Made by a program: the position numbers and the translations under genes | The notes under the pieces: generated by a model | Told to the model about the DNA's origin: nothing | The model's database searches: none | What the model saw: the letters and a program-made list of their open reading frames with translations, nothing else | DNA from: Saccharicrinis sp050296935 | Lineage (GTDB): Bacteria > Bacteroidota > Bacteroidia > Bacteroidales > Marinilabiliaceae | Length of the DNA stretch: 64,000 nt | Direction: 5' to 3' | Assembly (NCBI GenBank): GCA_050296935.1 | Contig: JBNKRV010000268.1 | Coordinates: 13,645 to 77,644, forward strand | Shown: in pieces, positions 27,298-34,961 of the stretch | How the letters are laid out: every line of letters begins with the position of its first letter | How positions within the stretch are numbered: the stretch's first letter is position 1

Positions 27298-27849
27298 TTA
27301 AACTTTTGCAGATTTACCAGCTTTACGTCTGATTTGCTCTCCCACAAACTTAACACCCTTACCTTTATAAGGTTCTGGCTTACGTAGTGAACGAATTTTC
27401 GCACAAACCTGACCAAGCAATTGCTTGTCTGCAGACTCTAATGTAATAATCGGATTACTCTTTCTGTCGGTTACAGCTTCAACTTTAATTTCTGCTGGTA
27501 ACTGCAAATGAATCGGGTGAGAGTAACCTAAAGCTAATTCAAGAATTTGTCCTTGGTTAGTAGCTCTGTAACCTACACCTACCAATTCTAATTTCTTAAC
27601 AAAACCATTTGCAACTCCTTCCACCATATTATTAATGAGCGAACGATATAAACCGTGCTGAGAGCGGTGTTCTTTTGATTCTGAAGGTCTTTTAACCTCA
27701 ACTTGCGAATCATTAATCTCAACAGCCATTTCAGGATTAACTTGTTGTGTTAATTCTCCTTTTGGACCCTTAACTGTAACCAGGTTATCTTTTACTGTTA
27801 CGGTAACTCCGGCTGGTATTGAGATGGGTTGTTTTCCTATCCTTGACAT
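27298..27849 (-). CDS. rplF: 50S ribosomal protein L6
   Basis: L6 lies at the factor-binding side of the large subunit near the sarcin-ricin loop. The 183 residues begin MSRIGKQPISIPAGV and end with LRKPEPYKGKGVKFVGEQIR, typical of the family. It is 16 bases after rpsH. Confidence 0.98.
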   Translation of the reverse strand: MSRIGKQPISIPAGVTVTVKDNLVTVKGPKGELTQQVNPEMAVEINDSQVEVKRPSESKEHRSQHGLYRSLINNMVEGVANGFVKKLELVGVGYRATNQGQILELALGYSHPIHLQLPAEIKVEAVTDRKSNPIITLESADKQLLGQVCAKIRSLRKPEPYKGKGVKFVGEQIRRKAGKSAKV

Positions 27850-27865
27850 AATACTTTCTCCTTTA

Positions 27866-28261
27866 TTAACTTACGTAACATAAAACTTCACCACCAACTT
27901 GTGCTTGTCTGGCTTCTTTATCGGTCATAACACCTTTTGAAGTAGATAGGATTGCAACTCCCAATCCATTTAACACTCTTGGTATTTCTTTATAACCGGC
28001 ATACTTACGTAAACCTGGTGTACTTACACGCTTAAGTTCTTTTATCGCAGACACTTTTGACTCTGCGTTGTACTTAAGGGCAATCTTGATAATTCCTTGC
28101 TTATTATCATCAACAAATTTGTAGTTAAGAATATAACCTTTGTCATAAAAAACTTTGGTCATTTCTTTCTTCAGATTTGATGCAGGAATTTCAACAACTT
28201 TGTGTTTTGCCATAATGGCATTTCTGATTCTAGTCAGAAAATCTGCTATTGGATCTGTCAT
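27866..28261 (-). CDS. rpsH: 30S ribosomal protein S8
   Basis: S8 is a central-domain 16S rRNA binder and represses the spc operon in E. coli. I place the start at the ATG at 28261 (MTDPIADFLTRIRNA, 131 residues), which matches the family; an upstream in-frame TTG at 28267 would add two residues. The C-terminal STSKGVMTDKEARQAQVGGE is diagnostic. Confidence 0.97.
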   Translation of the reverse strand: MTDPIADFLTRIRNAIMAKHKVVEIPASNLKKEMTKVFYDKGYILNYKFVDDNKQGIIKIALKYNAESKVSAIKELKRVSTPGLRKYAGYKEIPRVLNGLGVAILSTSKGVMTDKEARQAQVGGEVLCYVS

Positions 28262-28322
28262 TTTCAAAAGTTTAAATTAATCCCGACATCGGGACAATAT
28301 TTATACTTGAAACCTAATTTCT

Positions 28323-28592
28323 CTACCAACTGGCCTTTTTTACTCCGGGAATTAATCCTGCAGAAGCCATTTCACGGAACTGAATCCTACTAAGACCGAA
28401 TTGTCTCATGTATCCTTTCGGACGACCAGTAATTTTGCATCTGTTATGCATACGTACCGGTGAAGCATTTTTTGGTAATTTCTGTAATCCTTCGTAATCA
28501 CCAGCTTCTTTCAGTGCCGCTCTTTTTTCAGCGTATTTGGCAACAAGCTTGGCTCTTTTTACTTCGCGAGCCTTCATTGATTCCTTGGCCAT
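28323..28592 (-). CDS. rpsN: 30S ribosomal protein S14, long zinc-free form
   Basis: An 89-residue S14 of the long C-minus type, without the CxxC zinc pairs of the short form. The family core NRCKITGRPKGYMRQFGLSR and the C-terminal ASAGLIPGVKKASW are present. It lies 2 bases after rplE in spc order. Confidence 0.98.
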   Translation of the reverse strand: MAKESMKAREVKRAKLVAKYAEKRAALKEAGDYEGLQKLPKNASPVRMHNRCKITGRPKGYMRQFGLSRIQFREMASAGLIPGVKKASW

Positions 28593-28594
28593 AT

Positions 28595-29152
28595 TTAACT
28601 CTTTTTTGTGTTTTTAAATGGTAATCCAAAAGCTTTTAACAATGCAAAAGCTTCTTCATCTGAATTTCCAGAGGTCACAAAGGTAATATTCATACCCAAA
28701 ATCTTACTAACATTGTCAATATTTATTTCAGGAAAAATAATTTGCTCCTCAATACCTAATGTATAGTTACCTCTTCCATCAAGCTTGCTGTTGATTCCTT
28801 TGAAGTCACGAATCCTTGGTAATGACACGCGAATTAATCTTTCAAGAAATTCATACATCTTGTCTTTTCTTAAAGTTACTCTAACACCAATAGGCATTTT
28901 TTTACGTAACTTAAAGTTAGAAACATCTTTCTTAGAAAGACAAGGAACAGCTTTTTGACCGGTAATAGCGGTAAGCTCGTTAATTGCAATATCAACCATT
29001 TTTTTATCAGCCACTGCTTGACCAATACCTTGGTTAATAACAATTTTCTCTAATTTAGGAACTTGCATTACAGTAGTGTAATCAAATTCCTTCATCAATG
29101 TAGGAACAACTTGTTCCTTATACATTGTTTTTAAACTAGGTGTATAGCTCAT
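28595..29152 (-). CDS. rplE: 50S ribosomal protein L5
   Basis: L5 binds 5S rRNA and contacts the P-site tRNA in the central protuberance. The 185 residues include VPKLEKIVINQGIG, GQKAVPCLSKKDVSNFKLR and PIGVRVTLRKDKMYEFLERL. Its ATG overlaps the rplX stop by one base (TAATG), suggesting translational coupling. Confidence 0.98.
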   Translation of the reverse strand: MSYTPSLKTMYKEQVVPTLMKEFDYTTVMQVPKLEKIVINQGIGQAVADKKMVDIAINELTAITGQKAVPCLSKKDVSNFKLRKKMPIGVRVTLRKDKMYEFLERLIRVSLPRIRDFKGINSKLDGRGNYTLGIEEQIIFPEINIDNVSKILGMNITFVTSGNSDEEAFALLKAFGLPFKNTKKS

Positions 29153-29472
29153 TACTTGATCTCCTCCCCTGATTTTTTAGCAAACCTTACTAATTTACCT
29201 TCACTATTCTGACGTCGACCAACTTTTGTTGATTCGCCAGTTGAAGGATCTTTAAGGTTTAAGTTAGAGATATGGATAGGCGCTTCCTGCTTCACAATAC
29301 CCCCTTGAGGATTATCAGCATTAGGCTTAGCATGCTTAGATACCATGTTAATTCCTTCCACGATAGCTCTATTCTTACTAATAAGAACTTCAAGCACTTT
29401 ACCTTCTTGTCCTTTATATTCACCGGCGTTAACAATTACTGTATCGCCTTTTTTAATATGTAATTTTCCCAT
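29152..29472 (-). CDS. rplX: 50S ribosomal protein L24
   Basis: L24 initiates large-subunit assembly. The 106 residues have the KOW motif (KKGDTVIVNAGEYKGQEGKV) and GGIVKQEAPIHISNL. Its stop overlaps the start of rplE by one base. Confidence 0.98.
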   Translation of the reverse strand: MGKLHIKKGDTVIVNAGEYKGQEGKVLEVLISKNRAIVEGINMVSKHAKPNADNPQGGIVKQEAPIHISNLNLKDPSTGESTKVGRRQNSEGKLVRFAKKSGEEIK

Positions 29473-29491
29473 TGCTATCTTTTATTAAAAT

Positions 29492-29857
29492 TTATAGCAC
29501 CTCAGGAGCCAATGAAACGATTTTCATATAACCGTCACGTAGTTCTCTGGCAACAGGGCCAAAGATACGAGTTCCACGCATTTCGCCTGCCTGATTTAAA
29601 AGCACACATGCGTTTTCGTCGAATCGGATATAAGAACCATCGGCTCTTCTGATCTCTTTTTTTGTACGAACAACTACTGCCTTTGTAACAGTACCTTTCT
29701 TCATTTCTGTTGAAGGAATGGCACTTTTAACCGTTACAACGATACGATCACCAATGGTAGCGTATCTTTTTTTAGTACCACCAAGTACTCTGATGCAGAG
29801 TACTTCTTTGGCACCACTATTATCGGCAACAGCCAATCTGGATTCTTGTTGTATCAT
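29492..29857 (-). CDS. rplN: 50S ribosomal protein L14
   Basis: L14 forms an intersubunit bridge. The 121 residues start MIQQESRLAVADNSGAKEVL and end with the conserved GTRIFGPVARELR and IVSLAPEVL. It lies 2 bases after rpsQ. Confidence 0.98.
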   Translation of the reverse strand: MIQQESRLAVADNSGAKEVLCIRVLGGTKKRYATIGDRIVVTVKSAIPSTEMKKGTVTKAVVVRTKKEIRRADGSYIRFDENACVLLNQAGEMRGTRIFGPVARELRDGYMKIVSLAPEVL

Positions 29858-29859
29858 GA

Positions 29860-30117
29860 TTACTTAGCTCTTTCGATAATTTCTACAAATCTCCAACGTT
29901 TTGTTTTGCTTAAAGGACGAGTCTCCATAATTTTTACAGTATCGCCTTCGTTGCAGGTGTTATTCTCGTCGTGTGCGTGAAATTTCTTACTCTTTTTCAC
30001 GAACTTTCCGTAGATGGGGTGCTTCTCACGGATTTCTACTGAAACAACAATAGATTTATCCATTTTATCACTCGCCACAACACCGATACGTTCTTTTCTT
30101 AAATTTCTTTTTTCCAT
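29860..30117 (-). CDS. rpsQ: 30S ribosomal protein S17
   Basis: S17 is an OB-fold protein and primary 16S rRNA binder. I start at the ATG at 30117 (MEKRNLRKERIGVV, 85 residues) rather than the adjacent upstream GTG at 30120. Family motifs are VVASDKMDKSIVV, HDENNTCNEGDTVKI and the C-terminal PLSKTKRWRFVEI. Confidence 0.97.
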   Translation of the reverse strand: MEKRNLRKERIGVVASDKMDKSIVVSVEIREKHPIYGKFVKKSKKFHAHDENNTCNEGDTVKIMETRPLSKTKRWRFVEIIERAK

Positions 30118-30124
30118 CACTAAA

Positions 30125-30322
30125 CTATTTTTCGGTTAATTGCTTTTGACGCAAAACAGTTTGCAATCTAGCAATATTTCTACGTAAGCCTCTTATCTGC
30201 AATGGATTTTCCAATGGAGATATGCTATGATTGAGTTCTAAACGAATAAGCTCAGCACGTTCGGTCTCAATCCTTTCAATGATCTCATTGATCGCCATTT
30301 CATTAATTTCCGAAGTTTTCAT
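30125..30322 (-). CDS. rpmC: 50S ribosomal protein L29
   Basis: L29 is a 65-residue helical hairpin near the exit tunnel and trigger-factor site. The pattern MKTSEINEMAINEIIERIETE followed by NPLQIRGLRRNIARLQTVLRQ is typical; note that each is read from the same short frame. It lies between rplP and rpsQ as expected. Confidence 0.97.
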   Translation of the reverse strand: MKTSEINEMAINEIIERIETERAELIRLELNHSISPLENPLQIRGLRRNIARLQTVLRQKQLTEK

Positions 30323-30324
30323 AC

Positions 30325-30756
30325 TTATGCGTTTTTAGTTTCAACATAGTCTCGTCTTACAACGAATTTAGTAGTAACAGGCAATTTTTGAGCTGCTAAG
30401 CGCAATGCTTCTTTTGCTGTTTCAAATGGTACTCCATCACATTCAATAATGATTCTTCCTGGAGTAACAGGAGCCACAAATCCTTCCGGGCTACCTTTAC
30501 CTTTACCCATCCTTACTTCGGCAGGTTTTTTAGTAATTGGCTTGTCCGGAAATATTCTAATCCAGATTTGTCCTTGACGTTGCATGTAACGGGTTACCGC
30601 AATACGAGCTGCCTCAATTTGGCGTCCGGTAATCCATTTACTTTGTAAGGCCTTTATTCCGAAAGATCCGAAAGCTAGCTGAGCTCCTCTTTGAGCTTCG
30701 CCTTTCATTTTACCTTTCTGCCTTCTTCTGTATTTTACTTTCTTTGGTTGTAACAT
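30325..30756 (-). CDS. rplP: 50S ribosomal protein L16
   Basis: L16 organises the A site of the large subunit. The 143 residues contain LQPKKVKYRRRQKGKMKG, FGSFGIKALQSKWITGRQIE, RMGKGKGSPEGFVAPV and GVPFETAKEALRLAAQKLP. It is 2 bases from rpmC. Confidence 0.98.
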   Translation of the reverse strand: MLQPKKVKYRRRQKGKMKGEAQRGAQLAFGSFGIKALQSKWITGRQIEAARIAVTRYMQRQGQIWIRIFPDKPITKKPAEVRMGKGKGSPEGFVAPVTPGRIIIECDGVPFETAKEALRLAAQKLPVTTKFVVRRDYVETKNA

Positions 30757-30785
30757 CTTTCTAACTCATTTACATTAGCTGATGA

Positions 30786-31487
30786 CTACTTTCTTCTCTT
30801 CTTAAAGTTCCCACCTTTACGCTGCTTGTCTTGAGTAGCAAAATTTGGTGAAAGATCTGGCTTACCATAAATCTCTCCTTTACATATCCAAACTTTAATA
30901 CCTAACAAACCTGTTTTGGTAAGAGCTTCAGCCTGAGCGTAATCAATATTTGCACGAAAAGTATGAAGTGGAGTTCTTCCTTCTTTATACATTTCAGACC
31001 TGGCCATTTCCGCACCGTTCAAACGACCTGAAATTTGAATTTTGATACCTTCTGCTCCCATTCTCATGGTAGAAGCAATAGCCATTTTCAATGCACGACG
31101 AAATGCGATACGTCCTTCTAACTGACGTGCAATATTATTAGCTACAATAATAGCATCTAATTCTGGTCTTTTTACCTCAAAAATGTTGATTTGAACCTCC
31201 TTATCGGTGATTTTCTTCAACTCTTCTTTTAGTTTATCAACCTCTTGGCCACCTTTTCCAATAATGATACCCGGACGAGCTGTGTGTACAGTAATCGTTA
31301 TCAGCTTTAGTGTACGTTCAATAACTATTCTCGAAATACTAGCCTTAGCTAAACGAGCGTTAAGGTATTTACGGATTTTTGTATCTTCTAAAATCTTATC
31401 TCCGTAATTCTTTCCGCCAAACCAATTAGAGTCCCATCCTCTGATGATTCCTAATCTGTTACTTATTGGATTTACTTTTTGTCCCAT
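30786..31487 (-). CDS. rpsC: 30S ribosomal protein S3
   Basis: S3 lines the mRNA entry tunnel with S4 and S5. The 233 residues include the KH domain with its GxxG loop (RPGIIIGKGGQEVDKL), the conserved GRLNGAEMARSE and RTPLHTFRANIDY, and a Lys-rich C-terminus. It lies between rplV and rplP. Confidence 0.98.
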   Translation of the reverse strand: MGQKVNPISNRLGIIRGWDSNWFGGKNYGDKILEDTKIRKYLNARLAKASISRIVIERTLKLITITVHTARPGIIIGKGGQEVDKLKEELKKITDKEVQINIFEVKRPELDAIIVANNIARQLEGRIAFRRALKMAIASTMRMGAEGIKIQISGRLNGAEMARSEMYKEGRTPLHTFRANIDYAQAEALTKTGLLGIKVWICKGEIYGKPDLSPNFATQDKQRKGGNFKKRRK

Positions 31488-31491
31488 CTAA

Positions 31492-31911
31492 CTAACTTTT
31501 TATTTCTTGTTGGTTATCAACGTTGCTATCAATATAAATGGTTACATGGTTCGATCTTTTTCTGATTCGATGAGCACGTCCTTGCGGAGCGGGTCTCAAT
31601 CTTTTTAATATTCTCGCTGAATCAACATTGATTGATTTAACATACAGATTTGCATCTTCCATGCGTACACCTTCATTCTTCTCCTTCCAGTTGGAAATGG
31701 CAGATAAAAGAAGTTTCTCTACCCTTCTTGAAGCTTCTTTTGAAGAAAACTTCAACATATCTAAGGCTAAATTCACTTCTTTTCCTCTGATCATATCGGC
31801 AACCAGACGCATTTTACGTGGAGAAGTAGGCACATTGCGAAGTGAAGCAAAACTTACTTGTTTTTTTGCTTCCTTATTTTTTTCTGCTCTGAGTCTTTTT
31901 CTTGCACCCAT
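31492..31911 (-). CDS. rplV: 50S ribosomal protein L22
   Basis: L22 lines the exit tunnel; its extended loop contributes to macrolide sensitivity. The 139 residues carry a basic N-terminal extension of about 20 residues before the usual start of the fold (NVPTSPRKMRLVADMIRGK). The tunnel loop RILKRLRPAPQGRAHRIRKR looks wild type. It is somewhat longer than the 110 residues of E. coli L22. Confidence 0.98.
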   Translation of the reverse strand: MGARKRLRAEKNKEAKKQVSFASLRNVPTSPRKMRLVADMIRGKEVNLALDMLKFSSKEASRRVEKLLLSAISNWKEKNEGVRMEDANLYVKSINVDSARILKRLRPAPQGRAHRIRKRSNHVTIYIDSNVDNQQEIKS

Positions 31912-31946
31912 TTTTAATTCTCTTTTAAAATTACTTTACAGTCAGG

Positions 31947-32216
31947 TTACCTTTTCTTGTTTCCGCCGTGACCTCTATAGGTACGTGTTGGAGAAAACTC
32001 ACCTAACTTGTGACCTACCATATTTTCGGTCACATAAACAGGAATAAATTTATTTCCGTTGTGCACTGCGATAGTATGTCCTACAAATTCAGGAGATATC
32101 ATCGATGCTCTTGCCCATGTTTTAATCACAGATTTCTTTCCAGAATCGTTCATTGCAAGAACTTTTCTTTCAAGTTTATAATCTATAAATGGGCCTTTTT
32201 TTAGTGATCTGCTCAT
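31947..32216 (-). CDS. rpsS: 30S ribosomal protein S19
   Basis: S19 lies in the head of the small subunit next to S13. The 89 residues begin MSRSLKKGPFIDYKLERKVL and contain IKTWARASMISPEFVGHTI and LGEFSPTRTYRGHGG. It lies 19 bases after rplB. Confidence 0.98.
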   Translation of the reverse strand: MSRSLKKGPFIDYKLERKVLAMNDSGKKSVIKTWARASMISPEFVGHTIAVHNGNKFIPVYVTENMVGHKLGEFSPTRTYRGHGGNKKR

Positions 32217-32235
32217 AAGTTCTTCAGATTATCCG

Positions 32236-33060
32236 TTATTTTTTACGTCTTTCAAGAATGTACTTACTAGAGGCTTTCTTCTTATCACGGGTTTTGTAGC
32301 CTTTAGCTAACACACCTGTACGTGATCTTGGATGACCTCCAGACTGTCTTCCTTCTCCACCACCCATTGGGTGATCTACTGGGTTCATGGCTACACCACG
32401 AACACGAGGACGACGTCCTAACCAACGTGAACGACCTGCTTTACCAGATCTTTCTAATGCATGGTCTGAATTACCTACCGCACCAATAGTAGCGCGACAA
32501 GTTGTAAGGATCATTCTTGTTTCACCTGAAGGCAATTTAATAACTGCATACTTTCCTTCACGAGCAGCCAACTGAGCAAATGTTCCCGCACTACGGGCCA
32601 TAATTCCACCCTGTCCTGGGCGCAACTCAATGTTGTGAATGATCGTTCCTAATGGGATCTCTTTCAGGGTTAATGTGTTCCCAAGTTCAGGACTAATACC
32701 TGTACCTGATTGAACAGTTTGACCGACTTCTAATCCGTTAGGAGCGAGAATATAACGTTTTTCGCCATCGGAATACACCAATAATGCGATACGCGCACTA
32801 CGATTCGGGTCATATTGTATTGACTCTACTGTAGCTGCAACACCGTCTTTATTTCTCTTGAAATCGATTACCCTGTAACGTCTCTTATGTCCACCCCCCA
32901 TGTAACGCATGGTCATTTTTCCGGTGTTATTACGACCTCCGGACTTTTTTATGGGCTCCAGTAAGGACTTTTCTGGTGTACTTGAGGTAATCGTATCAAA
33001 TGCACCAATAACTTTGTGTCTCTGCCCCGGTGTTGTGGGCTTTAGCTTTCTTACTGCCAT
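32236..33060 (-). CDS. rplB: 50S ribosomal protein L2
   Basis: L2 is needed for subunit joining and peptidyl transferase function. The 274 residues show GRNNTGKMTMRYMGGGHKR, NIELRPGQGGIMARSAGTFA and the conserved C-terminal VAMNPVDHPMGGGEGRQSGG. It lies between rplW and rpsS in S10-operon order. Confidence 0.98.
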   Translation of the reverse strand: MAVRKLKPTTPGQRHKVIGAFDTITSSTPEKSLLEPIKKSGGRNNTGKMTMRYMGGGHKRRYRVIDFKRNKDGVAATVESIQYDPNRSARIALLVYSDGEKRYILAPNGLEVGQTVQSGTGISPELGNTLTLKEIPLGTIIHNIELRPGQGGIMARSAGTFAQLAAREGKYAVIKLPSGETRMILTTCRATIGAVGNSDHALERSGKAGRSRWLGRRPRVRGVAMNPVDHPMGGGEGRQSGGHPRSRTGVLAKGYKTRDKKKASSKYILERRKK

Positions 33061-33065
33061 TTTAA

Positions 33066-33356
33066 TTAAATATTGCTATAAAAATCAATCTTTTCTCCTT
33101 CTGCCAAAGTAACAATTGCTTTTTTGTAAGCAGCAGTTTTACCTACCTGCACACCACTTTTAGTATAACGGCTTTTTACTTTACCGGCATAATTAATGGT
33201 ATTTACTCTTTCAACAGTTACACTGTACATTTCCTCAACCGCTTGTTTAATTTGTAATTTATTAGCGTCTTTGTTTACTACAAATCCAAAGCAATTTAGT
33301 TTTTCGCCTTGCTCGTTGAGTTTTTCAGTAACTATTGGCTTAATTAATATTTGCAT
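33066..33356 (-). CDS. rplW: 50S ribosomal protein L23
   Basis: L23 is at the tunnel exit and docks trigger factor and SRP. The 96 residues include IKPIVTEKLNEQ, FVVNKDANKLQIKQAVEEMY and VERVNTINYAGK. It is 5 bases from rplB. Confidence 0.98.
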   Translation of the reverse strand: MQILIKPIVTEKLNEQGEKLNCFGFVVNKDANKLQIKQAVEEMYSVTVERVNTINYAGKVKSRYTKSGVQVGKTAAYKKAIVTLAEGEKIDFYSNI

Positions 33357-33380
33357 GTTAAAATCTCCTTAAGCTTTAAA

Positions 33381-34001
33381 TTAAAGATTACCTAATCCTT
33401 CAACTGAACTTTCAACTAGAACTAATGCTCCGGCTTTCATAATACTATAAGTATTTAATTCAGCTAATGTTACTACTTCCGATTTAGGAATATTTCTAGA
33501 AGCCAGGTAAACGTTTTTATCAGCCTCTTTTAAAACAACTAATGAACGTTTTCCATCTACATTCAGACTCTTACGGATTTGAGCGAATTCTTTTGTTTTA
33601 GCCGACTCCATATTGAAATCTTCAATCACAATAATACTTCCGCTTTTAGCTTTATAAGATAAAGCAGATTTGCGGGCAAGCTCTTTCAACTTGCGATTCA
33701 ACTTAAATCCATAATTACGTGGACGAGGACCAAAAATACGACCACCACCACGGAATACAGGAGACTTAATGCTACCTGCACGTGCAGTACCGGTTCCTTT
33801 TTGCTTTTTGATCTTACGTGTACTTCCAGCGATCTCAGCTCTCTCTTTTGACTTATGGGTTCCTTGACGTTGATTTGCAAGGAACTGTTTTACATCAAGA
33901 TAGATAGCATGATCGTTGGGCTCAATACCGAAAACAGAATCTGCTAATTCAACAGTCTTTCCGGTCTCTTCTCCTTTTATGCTTAATACTTTTAGTTCCA
34001 T
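33381..34001 (-). CDS. rplD: 50S ribosomal protein L4
   Basis: L4 lines the exit tunnel with L22; in E. coli it also autoregulates the S10 operon. The 206 residues have the tunnel loop KQKGTGTARAGSIKSPVFRGGG (GTGTARAG region) and FGPRPRNYGFKLNRK. Its ATG overlaps the rplC stop by one base (TAATG). Confidence 0.98.
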   Translation of the reverse strand: MELKVLSIKGEETGKTVELADSVFGIEPNDHAIYLDVKQFLANQRQGTHKSKERAEIAGSTRKIKKQKGTGTARAGSIKSPVFRGGGRIFGPRPRNYGFKLNRKLKELARKSALSYKAKSGSIIVIEDFNMESAKTKEFAQIRKSLNVDGKRSLVVLKEADKNVYLASRNIPKSEVVTLAELNTYSIMKAGALVLVESSVEGLGNL

Positions 34002-34618
34002 TACATTTCAACAATTACATATGAACCTTTAGCTCCTGGAACAGAACCTTTAACAATAAGAAGGTTGTTTTCAGGAATCACTTTTAATACTCTAAGGCTT
34101 TCTACCATCACTCTGTTTCCACCAGTTCTTCCAGCCATTCTCATACCTTTGAATACGCGAGCAGGATAAGAAGCTGCACCAATAGAACCCGGAGCTCTAA
34201 GACGGTTGTGCTGTCCGTGAGTAGAACCACCAACACCACCAAATCCATGACGTTTTACTACGCCTTGAAAACCTTTACCTTTAGAGATACCTGTAACATC
34301 AACGAAAATATCTTCCTGGAAGATATCTACAGTTACTGCATCTCCTAAATTCAATTCTTGTTCGAACCCTTTGAATTCAACAACACTTCTTTTAGGTGTT
34401 ACGCCTGCTTTTTTAAAGTGGCCTAACTCCGGCTTAGATGTGCTCTTTTCCCTCTTTTCGTCGAACGCCAGCTGTACAGCCTCATAACCATCGGTTTCTA
34501 CAGTTTTAACCTGCGTAACCAAGCATGGGCCAGCTTCGATAACAGTGCATGGAATGTTTTTCCCATCGGCACTGAAAACGGATGTCATTCCGATTTTTTT
34601 TCCAATTAATCCTGGCAT
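34001..34618 (-). CDS. rplC: 50S ribosomal protein L3
   Basis: L3 initiates large-subunit assembly. The 205 residues begin MPGLIGKKIGMTSVF and contain KGKGFQGVVKRHGF and the conserved GAASYPARVFKGMRMAGRTG. It overlaps rplD by one base. Confidence 0.98.
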   Translation of the reverse strand: MPGLIGKKIGMTSVFSADGKNIPCTVIEAGPCLVTQVKTVETDGYEAVQLAFDEKREKSTSKPELGHFKKAGVTPKRSVVEFKGFEQELNLGDAVTVDIFQEDIFVDVTGISKGKGFQGVVKRHGFGGVGGSTHGQHNRLRAPGSIGAASYPARVFKGMRMAGRTGGNRVMVESLRVLKVIPENNLLIVKGSVPGAKGSYVIVEM

Positions 34619-34643
34619 TGTTACAAAAATTAAAAATTAATGA

Positions 34644-34949
34644 TCACACTTTGATTTCAACTTCAACTCCACTTGGCAACTCTAATTTCATTAAAGCGTC
34701 GATAGTTTTAGCAGTTGAGCTATAGATATCGATTAAACGCTTGTATGATGAAAGTTGAAATTGCTCTCTTGACTTCTTGTTTACAAATGTTGAACGCAAC
34801 ACTGTAAATACTCTTTTATGAGTAGGAAGTGGAATAGGACCGCTTACTACAGCCCCTGTTGTTTTTACTGTCTTAACGATCTTTTCAGCTGACTTATCAA
34901 CCAAGTTATGATCGTAAGATTTCAATTTTATTCTAATCTTTTGACTCAT
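34644..34949 (-). CDS. rpsJ: 30S ribosomal protein S10
   Basis: S10 is a small-subunit head protein that also acts in transcription antitermination as NusE. The 101 residues include IRIKLKSYDHNLVDKSAEKI, SGPIPLPTHKRVFTVLRST and LELPSGVEVEIKV. It follows fusA by 12 bases with no tuf gene between, which joins the str and S10 operons directly. Confidence 0.98.
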   Translation of the reverse strand: MSQKIRIKLKSYDHNLVDKSAEKIVKTVKTTGAVVSGPIPLPTHKRVFTVLRSTFVNKKSREQFQLSSYKRLIDIYSSTAKTIDALMKLELPSGVEVEIKV

Positions 34950-34961
34950 CTTGAGATCTTA

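Noticed and set aside
28262..28267. TTG start for rpsH, and similar TTG/GTG starts for rpsQ, the sigma factor and the 47119 gene
   Set aside because: An ATG a few codons inside gives the family-typical N-terminus in rpsH and rpsQ, and a plausible start in the other two.
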